From Crocinitomicaceae bacterium (GTDB taxonomy: Bacteria > Bacteroidota > Bacteroidia > Flavobacteriales_G > Salibacteraceae): a stretch of 19,994 nt of DNA. The DNA lies in the NCBI GenBank assembly GCA_018623405.1, contig JAAZVO010000011.1, positions 1 to 19,994 on the forward strand. Reading direction: 5' to 3'. Every line of letters starts with the position of its first letter. Positions within the stretch are counted from its first letter, which is position 1. Positions 14,029-19,994 of this stretch are shown in pieces. Both the position numbers and the translations under genes were made by a program. Under the pieces are notes generated by a model, which had not been told where the DNA came from, made no database searches, and saw only the letters and a program-made list of their open reading frames with translations.

Positions 14029-14796
14029 CTAAATAATCTCAAATGTTGTTGACTTTACCCAACCTACATTGCCATCGGGCAACGATATTTTACTCCAACT
14101 TTCGGTAGCTTCTAAGATTTTTATTTTGGTGCCTTCATGCAGTAAAAAAAGGTCTGTTGAGTTTTCGCTTGGTTCGCTTTTTACCGTAAGTGAAGGCTGA
14201 AAAACAATTGCACTTTTATTATTGGTTTCAAATTGGTAACGCTGTATGCCTAATACTAATGAGACAAAGACTAAAAAAAGTGAAAAAAGAGCCCCATAAA
14301 AAGAGAAAACCTTTAGCGATGTGGATTTGATTCTCAGATAAACGCTTAGGGAAATTAGGAATAAAAAAAACAATATGAGGTTTAGCCAAGCCCAATTTGA
14401 TGATTTCATACTGTTTGAAAGGTTCGAAATCCATTCATATAAAAAGAATTTAGGGATAGCTTCTATTTTATCGGTGATTTGATCATTGGCTAAGTCTAAG
14501 TTGTGCTTTAGGTCTTTATCGTTTGATTGAATTTTACTTGCCCTTTCGTAATTTAAAATTGCCAAAGGCAAATTATTCAGCTTAAAGGCAGTATTCCCAA
14601 TATTGAAATAAAGCTCAAAAGATGCTAAACCTGCTCTTTCAATTTCTTGATAATAGGTGATAGCACTATCGTATTTGCCTTTAGCGTAGTAACTGTTTGC
14701 CTTTTCGAAGGTGTTTTGATAGTAATTTGATTGACCTAAAGTGGGTAAAGCCAATAAACTAAAAATGAAAACTAATATGTTAAATTGCTTTTTCAA
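14029..14796 (-). CDS. batE: BatE: TPR and SH3-domain membrane protein
   Basis: A 255-residue protein with a signal peptide (ILVFIFSLLALPTLGQ), TPR repeats at about 26-105 (FEKANSYYAKGKYDSAITYYQEI, then ELYFNIGNTAFKLNNLPLAI), two membrane helices near 136-154 and 166-184, and a C-terminal bacterial SH3 domain at about 194-252 that ends VGWVKSTTFEII. This order is the standard BatE layout. TPRs face the periplasm and probably bind BatC or other partners. Start is TTG 14796, inside the end of batD, overlapping it by 17 bases; no ATG precedes the signal peptide. Last gene of the operon. In Bacteroides the bat genes were linked to aerotolerance; the biochemical role is not known. Confidence 0.88.
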   Translation of the reverse strand: MKKQFNILVFIFSLLALPTLGQSNYYQNTFEKANSYYAKGKYDSAITYYQEIERAGLASFELYFNIGNTAFKLNNLPLAILNYERASKIQSNDKDLKHNLDLANDQITDKIEAIPKFFLYEWISNLSNSMKSSNWAWLNLILFFLFLISLSVYLRIKSTSLKVFSFYGALFSLFLVFVSLVLGIQRYQFETNNKSAIVFQPSLTVKSEPSENSTDLFLLHEGTKIKILEATESWSKISLPDGNVGWVKSTTFEII

Positions 14797-16564
14797 TGTC
14801 TTGTATCAATTGATTTGCTTTTGCATAAGTTTCAGATTCGTTTTCTGTCGTAACAGGCGCAAAACGCGCCATTTCGCAGGTTGATAGTACCTCTTTGGTT
14901 TTTTCAACTAACTCTTTATTTGCACTTTTTGAAGCTATAGATTCACTTATTTTTTCTGTACTTAAGTCAGCCACAGGAATATTAAATTTATCAGAAAAGT
15001 AATCATACAAACCTGATAGTAGCTTTTCGTAAAACTCTTTTTTATTGCCGGCAGCCAAAGCTTGTTTAGCCGTGTTCAATTTTTTACCGGCTAATTTGGC
15101 GGCTTTTTTACTTCTGCCTGCAACCAACTCTGTTTGAGAAAGTTGTTTGTTTTTTGTAAGGAATAAAAACAATAAAAATGCTAATGAAGGGGCTATTAGC
15201 CCGGCGTAATATCCACCTGAATTAAAAAAGGTTTGATCTTTTTCTACCAATTTAGTTACTCCTGTTTTTATAAACCTAATGTCTTGCCCTAAGAGTTTAA
15301 TTTCTTCTTGTTTTACAGACCGGTAAAAGGTTGCTTCTTCTTCGTTTTGAGATTTTCCAACTTGAATTTGAAAATTTGGGGTATTTAGCTTTTCATAGGT
15401 TTTGCTTTTGGGGTTAAAGTAAGAGAATTCAAATTCAGGAATTGAGAACTCCCCACCGTGCCTTGGTATCATTAAATACTCAAAAGTTTTTGAGCCATTT
15501 ATTCCACCACCGCTCACATTTACTTTTTCAGAAACTTTAGGGTCGTATATTTCAAAATCGGGTGGAAAGTCAATTTTTGGTGTACCAATAAACTTGATGT
15601 TTCCAGCTCCTGAAAAGGTAACCTTGTAATTTATGGCTTCATTAGCACTCACACTGTCTTTATCAATATTGGCGTTTATTTTAAAATTTCCTACAGCCCC
15701 CGAATAAGACCTTGGTTTTGGTTCGGGTAGGGGAGTTACCTCAATTCCAAATGTATTACTGCTAATTTGGAAGTTTACATCTCTAAAGCTTCCAAAAAAC
15801 TGATCGAACATACTGCGTGGTCGCTTATTGTCTCTAACGCGTACCACTACATCCATAATTAATGGGTCTATTTCTAGTTTTCCTGCGCGCTGCGGAATTA
15901 AAACAGATTTTTTAATGGTAGCTACATTAAACTGAACACCATTTACATTGGTTTGCTCTAACCTTCCTATTTGAGGAGACTCAATATCTTGAGCCCAAAA
16001 GCCATTAAAGTCAGGAAGTTTATTGATACCGTTGTTTACGATGTTTAGCCTTGTGTAAACCTTATAAGTAACTATTATTTGTTCCCCAACATAAGCTTTT
16101 CGTTTATCTGCAAAAACTTTAATAAATAAGTTTTCTTTTATCTCATTGCTTGGTGCTTTGGTGTTTGAGTTGCTATTTGTGTTTGTTTGAGGCGGTGAAC
16201 CTTTTACAACCTTTACGGAAACATTGTTTGAGGTAAGCTCTTTTCCATCTACTGTAATTTTTGCTCCGGGAATTGTGTAAGTACCTTGCTTTAAGGCAAC
16301 CAAAATAAACGAGTAGGAAATTTTACTACTCATTTTGCCATTTACCCAAGACATACTGCTACTTTGGTTTGGCCCCGAAATGGTTTGGAAGCCATTGAAT
16401 TTGGGCGCTCTAAAATTTTGCCCCGATCCATCTAAGGCATAGGATACTTTAAGCCTATCACCTTCAGCAATTTGGGTGCTGCTTACTTGGGTTTGGAAGT
16501 TTTGACCGAAACTTAATATAGCTAAAAAGATAAAGAGTAATGATATGTTTAGTCTAATTACCAA
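14780..16564 (-). CDS. batD: BatD: large periplasmic protein of the Bat complex
   Basis: A 594-residue protein. Signal peptide at 1-20 (LLFIFLAILSFGQ). The long periplasmic part, about 21-450, contains repeated beta-sandwich modules of the BatD (oxygen-tolerance) family: QVSSTQIAEGDRLKVSYAL at 26-44, FIKVFADKRKAYVGEQIIVTYKVY at 147-170, and FKINANIDKDSVSANEAINYKVTFSGAGN at 294-322. The membrane helix is at about 454-470, followed by a basic cytosolic domain (480-594) with an Ala/Lys-rich helix, FYEKLLSGLYDYFSDKFN and CEMARFAP. The start is TTG 16564, which overlaps the batC stop by 7 bases and is the only codon suitable before the signal peptide. It probably joins the VWA and TPR proteins at the inner membrane. 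Confidence 0.9.
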   Translation of the reverse strand: MVIRLNISLLFIFLAILSFGQNFQTQVSSTQIAEGDRLKVSYALDGSGQNFRAPKFNGFQTISGPNQSSSMSWVNGKMSSKISYSFILVALKQGTYTIPGAKITVDGKELTSNNVSVKVVKGSPPQTNTNSNSNTKAPSNEIKENLFIKVFADKRKAYVGEQIIVTYKVYTRLNIVNNGINKLPDFNGFWAQDIESPQIGRLEQTNVNGVQFNVATIKKSVLIPQRAGKLEIDPLIMDVVVRVRDNKRPRSMFDQFFGSFRDVNFQISSNTFGIEVTPLPEPKPRSYSGAVGNFKINANIDKDSVSANEAINYKVTFSGAGNIKFIGTPKIDFPPDFEIYDPKVSEKVNVSGGGINGSKTFEYLMIPRHGGEFSIPEFEFSYFNPKSKTYEKLNTPNFQIQVGKSQNEEEATFYRSVKQEEIKLLGQDIRFIKTGVTKLVEKDQTFFNSGGYYAGLIAPSLAFLLFLFLTKNKQLSQTELVAGRSKKAAKLAGKKLNTAKQALAAGNKKEFYEKLLSGLYDYFSDKFNIPVADLSTEKISESIASKSANKELVEKTKEVLSTCEMARFAPVTTENESETYAKANQLIQDIEKAI

Positions 16565-17331
16565 TCTTTTTCAATTTTAATTTTTTGGGCGTTTTTAAGA
16601 CGCTGCTTTTTTAATTTTTCTTGTGTGTTTTTTTCTTGCAATTGCAGTGCTTCTAGCATTCTATCTGCATCTTCTTTAGATATTTTGTTGCCTTTTTGCA
16701 TTTCACCCTGCTGTTGGTTTTGCTGTTCTTCGTTTTTATTTCCTTGATCTTGCTGTTGTTGGTCTTGTTGCTGCTCTTGATTTTGTTTGTCTTGATCTTG
16801 CTGCTGCTGCTGATCTTGTTGGTCTTGTTTGTCTTGTTGTTCTTTATTTTCCTGATCTTGGTTTTGGTTATTTTTTTGATTCTGCTGTTGCTGCTGTTGT
16901 TGCTGCTGCTGTTGTTGCATTTTTAAAGCATAACTTAGGTTATACCTAGTTTCATCATCTTGTGGATTTAGTTTTAAAGCTTGCTTGTAGGCGTTGATAC
17001 TTTCTCCAAGTTTTTGTGCTTTTAACATGCTGTTTCCAAGGTTGTGGTATGCTTTTGCTTTAGTTTCGGTATCAGGCGCGGTTTCAGCTATATGGTTAAA
17101 ATACCTAGCTGCATCTTCGTATTTTTCTTGCCTAAAAAGGGCATCTCCCAAGTTAAAATTTCCTTCAATATAATTTGGGTCTGTGGTAATGGCATCTAAG
17201 TATTTTTTTTCTGCTTCAGTGTAATTACCTGAAGCGTATGCTTGGTTGCCTTCAATTAAATGGAGTTTTTCTTTTTGGCTAAACCCATTTAACGCCATCA
17301 CTAGAAATAATATCACTACAATATTTTTCAT
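16558..17331 (-). CDS. batC: BatC: TPR protein with Gln-rich C-terminus
   Basis: A 257-residue protein from ATG 17331, which overlaps the batB stop as ATGA; a longer frame from TTG 17367 is rejected because it adds 12 residues before a complete signal peptide (MKNIVVILFLVMALNGFSQ). Residues about 20-135 carry three TPR units (LHLIEGNQAYASGNYTEAEKKY, IEGNFNLGDALFRQEKYEDAARYF, AYHNLGNSMLKAQKLGESINAYKQA). A low-complexity Gln/Asn/Asp/Glu tract follows (139-213) with 12 Gln in a row, then a charged coiled-coil-like tail with SKEDADRMLEALQLQE. This matches the standard BatC. It is probably periplasmic and a scaffold for the other Bat proteins. Confidence 0.88.
   Translation of the reverse strand: MKNIVVILFLVMALNGFSQKEKLHLIEGNQAYASGNYTEAEKKYLDAITTDPNYIEGNFNLGDALFRQEKYEDAARYFNHIAETAPDTETKAKAYHNLGNSMLKAQKLGESINAYKQALKLNPQDDETRYNLSYALKMQQQQQQQQQQQQNQKNNQNQDQENKEQQDKQDQQDQQQQQDQDKQNQEQQQDQQQQDQGNKNEEQQNQQQGEMQKGNKISKEDADRMLEALQLQEKNTQEKLKKQRLKNAQKIKIEKDW
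16693..16917 (-). repeat. in-frame CAG/CAA low-complexity tract in batC
   Basis: About 75 codons, mostly Gln with Asp, Asn, Glu and Lys. Positions 16882-16917 are 12 consecutive Gln codons, 7 CAG and 5 CAA in mixed order. Because units are three bases, length change by slippage would stay in frame. The tract also makes a long Leu-rich shadow frame on the opposite strand, which is not a gene. Confidence 0.85.
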
Positions 17332-18365
17332 GATGTGGTTCCAAAAAGTTTTTCGCTGTTTAACCATTTATTTTTTCGGTCTGAAATAAAAAATTCAATT
17401 AACATTAAAAACATGGCAAAACCTAAGAAATATTGAAATCTATCTTCATAATCGGTATATACCTTTGAGCCGAACTCTGCTTTTTCCATCTTGTTAATCT
17501 CATCCATTATGTAATCTAAACCGGCAGAAGAAGAAGTAGCCCTAACGTAAATACCATCGCTTGAACTAGCAATTTCTCTTAGCATAGCCTCATTTAATTT
17601 GGTAACAATACTGTTCTCATTATTGTCTTTTCTGAAACCTATTTTTTGAGAACCTCGATAAACAGGTATTGGGGCACCTGCTGGCGAACCCATACCTATA
17701 GTATGAACAGCAACACCTTTTTCATTGGCATTTGCGGCAATCTTAGCGGCATCGTCCTCATGGTTTTCGCCATCCGTAATAATTACAATTACCTTACTTG
17801 TTCCATTTTCAAAGTCAAAAGCTGTCATACATTGTTCAATTGCTGCACCAATTGCCGTGCCTTGCGTAGGAATCATGCTAGTTGAAATGGTACTTAAAAA
17901 CAACTTTGCAGCAGCAAAATCTGTAGTAATTGGTAATTGTGTGTAGGCTTGTCCGCCAAAAACCACAATACCTAGTCTATCGTTTTTAAGTTCATCAATA
18001 AACTTAGAAATAGCTCTTTTAGAAGACTCGAGCCTGTTGGGTTTAATATCTTCTGCCAACATTGAGTTAGAGAGGTCTAAGGCTACCATTACATCAACAC
18101 CTTTGCGCTTTACCTCCTGCATTTTACTTCCAATTTGCGGATTGGCTACAGCTAAAACCAAACTTGAATAAATGAGTATAAAAAGTACTAATTTAATTAT
18201 GGGTTTTACCTTAGTTCTGTAAGGAATAATATTGCTTGCAAGTTGGCTTTCCACAAATCTTCGCAATGCTTTTTTCTTCCATTGCTGATTGATGAAGAAT
18301 ATCAAAACAAATCCCGGAATTGCCCAAAGCAACCATAAAAACTCTATGTGCTCAAACCTAAACAT
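17328..18365 (-). CDS. batB: BatB: VWA-domain membrane protein
   Basis: A 345-residue protein from ATG 18365, directly abutting the batA stop (TAGATG). Two N-terminal membrane helices lie at about 9-25 and 57-75. The VWA domain (about 90-300) has the MIDAS sequence DLSNS with Asp97, Ser99 and Ser101, the ITTD segment and the later VIVIITDGENHEDD with its Asp. A C-terminal helix (FQYFLGFAMFLMLIEFFI, about 309-326) returns to the membrane. MIDAS sites bind a divalent metal and mediate protein contacts. It pairs with BatA, with which it is homologous; BatC is coupled downstream through a 4-base overlap. Confidence 0.9.
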   Translation of the reverse strand: MFRFEHIEFLWLLWAIPGFVLIFFINQQWKKKALRRFVESQLASNIIPYRTKVKPIIKLVLFILIYSSLVLAVANPQIGSKMQEVKRKGVDVMVALDLSNSMLAEDIKPNRLESSKRAISKFIDELKNDRLGIVVFGGQAYTQLPITTDFAAAKLFLSTISTSMIPTQGTAIGAAIEQCMTAFDFENGTSKVIVIITDGENHEDDAAKIAANANEKGVAVHTIGMGSPAGAPIPVYRGSQKIGFRKDNNENSIVTKLNEAMLREIASSSDGIYVRATSSSAGLDYIMDEINKMEKAEFGSKVYTDYEDRFQYFLGFAMFLMLIEFFISDRKNKWLNSEKLFGTTS

Positions 18366-19364
18366 CTAAACTATTGATCTTAAAAACAAGTTTTTACCAA
18401 TAAAATCAATTAATAATAATCCTATGCCCGCAAGTGCCCAAGGCAGAAACTCTTCGCTGCGTTTACGATATTCTGTAACTTCAATTTTCGATTTTTCAAG
18501 GGTATCTATTTCTTGATAGATTTCTCTTAAACTTTCATTATCAGTGGCTCTAAAATATTTACCACCAGTTTTTTCTGCAATAGCTTCTAACGTAGGTTCA
18601 TCAATTTTTACCTCAATATTTTGGTAATGGGTTCCACCAAAAGGACTTTTAAAAGGGTAGGGAGCCATGCCATTGGTGCCCACTCCAATAGTATAAACCC
18701 TAACATTAAAAGCTTCTGCAATTTCTGCTGCTGTAAGCGGCGGTACTGTACCTGCGGTATTAAAACCATCGGTTAACAAAATAATTACCTTGCTTTTAGC
18801 GTCGCTTTCTTTAAGTCTAGAAACAGAAGTAGCCAAGCCATTGCCAATGGCGGTGCCGTCTTCAATCATTCCATTTTTGATGTCTGCAAATAAGTTTTTT
18901 AAAACCGAATGGTCTGTAGTTAATGGGCATTGCGTAAAACTTTCACCGGAATATACTACTAAGCCAATTCTATCATTAGGCCTGCCTTCAATAAATTCTA
19001 TTGCCAATTCTTTTGATGCCTCCAATCGGTTTGGTTTAAAGTCTTCTGCCAACATACTGCCCGAAATATCTAAACACATAACTATGTCAATACCTTCTGT
19101 AGATACATCTTGCCAAGAGGTAGAGGACTGTGGCCTAGCCATAGCAAAAATAAAAGCTGCAAATGCTAGAAGTTTAAAAGCATTAAGTACATAGCGTAAA
19201 TAAATTTTCCATGAATTGCCAAAAACTGAAAATGGAGTAGTTGAAGAGAATTTTACATTGGCATTTAAAGAGTTGCGGCGCCAAATGAAAAATGCAGCCA
19301 TTATTGGGATAGCTGCAAACAACCAAAAAAATCCTTTATGAGCAAACTCAATATCGTTAAGCAT
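18366..19364 (-). CDS. batA: BatA: VWA-domain membrane protein
   Basis: A 332-residue protein from ATG 19364; the longer frame from TTG 19370 adds only two residues. Two N-terminal helices (about 13-28 and 60-76) precede a VWA domain with a full MIDAS sequence LDISGSM (Asp99, Ser101, Ser103), the QCPLTTD Thr segment and VIILLTDGFNT. The C-terminal helix FLPWALAGIGLLLIDFI re-enters the membrane. The order, length and homology to BatB are typical for the pair. The ATG overlaps the stop of the preceding gene by 8 bases (ATGCTTAA), so translation is coupled. Confidence 0.92.
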   Translation of the reverse strand: MLNDIEFAHKGFFWLFAAIPIMAAFFIWRRNSLNANVKFSSTTPFSVFGNSWKIYLRYVLNAFKLLAFAAFIFAMARPQSSTSWQDVSTEGIDIVMCLDISGSMLAEDFKPNRLEASKELAIEFIEGRPNDRIGLVVYSGESFTQCPLTTDHSVLKNLFADIKNGMIEDGTAIGNGLATSVSRLKESDAKSKVIILLTDGFNTAGTVPPLTAAEIAEAFNVRVYTIGVGTNGMAPYPFKSPFGGTHYQNIEVKIDEPTLEAIAEKTGGKYFRATDNESLREIYQEIDTLEKSKIEVTEYRKRSEEFLPWALAGIGLLLIDFIGKNLFLRSIV

Positions 19365-19994
19365 TTGCAACGGTTTTGGGTTTTACATCGGTATTGTGAG
19401 ATTCTTCTTCGCTTTCAGCAGTATCTTTAGGCTTGGGTAATGTAGAAAGTACAAATTTTTTAGCCATTTCAAAGAGTTGCTTATTCTCTTCAGGTAAGGT
19501 TTTATGTTTTGCAAACTTTACCAGGTCTGTAGTTTCTAAAAACTGTTTTAGATTATCTTTTTGGTTTTTATCAATCTCTCCTAAAGGATTGATAGACAGC
19601 ATTATTTCCTGCGATGTTTGCTCTAAAGCAAGCGTATTAAACTGCTTTTCTATATATTCTCTTAGGGTTTCAGATAAAGCAGAGCAATAAGTTTTAACAT
19701 CATCTTTCTGCCATGCTTTTTCTTGTTCTAATTTCTCAAGTTTTTCTAATGCAATTACATGAGGAGGAATAACAGGTTTTTGTATAATTTTTTGTACGGT
19801 TGAAGAAATTTTTCGTTTTGATAGATACCAAACTAAAAATGCTGCAACACCTATTATTACAAAAATGAGAAGAGTTATTTTCCAATATAACCTTACGTAA
19901 TCCATAAAGGTCATTTCTGCCTGAAAGGGAGATTTTATATCCTTTATTTCTTCTTGTGGGTTTACATTTACGGTATGGGCTTCTGCCAAAAATG
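19357..19994 (-). CDS. DUF4381-like membrane protein of the Bat operon (5' end at the window edge)
   Basis: At least 210 residues are visible from TTG 19989, but the frame stays open to the window edge, so the real start and any signal peptide may lie outside. A membrane helix is at about 38-56 (ITLLIFVIIGVAAFLVWYL). The cytosolic part has PPHVIALEKLEKL at 74-86, then YCSALSETLREYIEKQFN, LEQTSQEIM and FLETTDLVKFAKHKT, a pattern of the DUF4381 family usually found between DUF58 and batA. The C-terminus is acidic and low complexity. It is the first visible gene of the operon and ends inside batA by an 8-base overlap. Partner for the MoxR/VWA system is inferred from position. Confidence 0.8.
   Translation of the reverse strand, partial: FLAEAHTVNVNPQEEIKDIKSPFQAEMTFMDYVRLYWKITLLIFVIIGVAAFLVWYLSKRKISSTVQKIIQKPVIPPHVIALEKLEKLEQEKAWQKDDVKTYCSALSETLREYIEKQFNTLALEQTSQEIMLSINPLGEIDKNQKDNLKQFLETTDLVKFAKHKTLPEENKQLFEMAKKFVLSTLPKPKDTAESEEESHNTDVKPKTVANA

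Noticed and set aside
16696..16926. Plus-strand Leu/Ile-rich frame opposite batC
   Set aside because: It is the antisense of the CAG/CAA tract, so its membrane-like look comes from low complexity.
18790..19194. 134-codon plus-strand frame opposite batA
   Set aside because: Antisense to the conserved VWA domain of BatA, with no start signal or plausible domain.

Overview
The window looks like chromosomal DNA from a member of the Bacteroidota, most likely near Flavobacteriales. The evidence is strong AT richness, a complete batA-batE run, a TTG/TAnnTTTG promoter, secreted proteins with carboxypeptidase-regulatory-like or TonB-C-like domains, and frequent TTG starts. I see no rRNA, tRNA, CRISPR array, insertion sequence or phage module. 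Most of it reads as core genome with a few eroded genes.

Layout, left to right. Positions 1-1663 hold the tail of an unknown gene, a PiT-like permease and a small unknown gene upstream of the permease. Positions 1664-2245 have no convincing protein gene. They hold a consensus promoter (1781-1810), a chain of strong hairpins and a strong intrinsic terminator (2172-2213), best read as a structured RNA of about 400 nt. Next come a YkuK-like RNase H-fold protein and, on the minus strand, a Cys/Met-metabolism PLP enzyme preceded by a frameshifted M23 peptidase gene. Two secreted proteins and a bidirectional terminator lead to a tail-less SSB. A plus-strand cluster follows (zinc-finger protein, 37-aa membrane protein, DnaQ-exonuclease/GIY-YIG fusion). 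After it are a methyltransferase, a divergent pair of small alpha/beta hydrolases, and an outer-membrane-protein pseudogene with two lesions. Then come a lipocalin-like protein, a 54-aa membrane protein, an S12 serine hydrolase and ilvE.

Positions 14029-19994 (minus strand) carry the Bat operon in the order DUF4381-like, batA, batB, batC, batD, batE. Every junction overlaps or abuts, so the genes are almost certainly cotranscribed and translationally coupled. Two VWA-domain membrane proteins (BatA, BatB), TPR proteins (BatC, BatE) and the large periplasmic BatD probably form one envelope assembly. The first gene runs off the right edge, and the usual moxR and DUF58 genes would lie beyond it.

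The observation most worth following is the structured RNA locus. Two hairpins in it share an identical 11-nt segment, and their 5' arms differ only by changes that keep the pairing. The remaining observations are gene decay (M23, outer membrane protein), two small membrane proteins, a UvrC-like four-cysteine motif in the exonuclease fusion, and unusual start/terminator arrangements.
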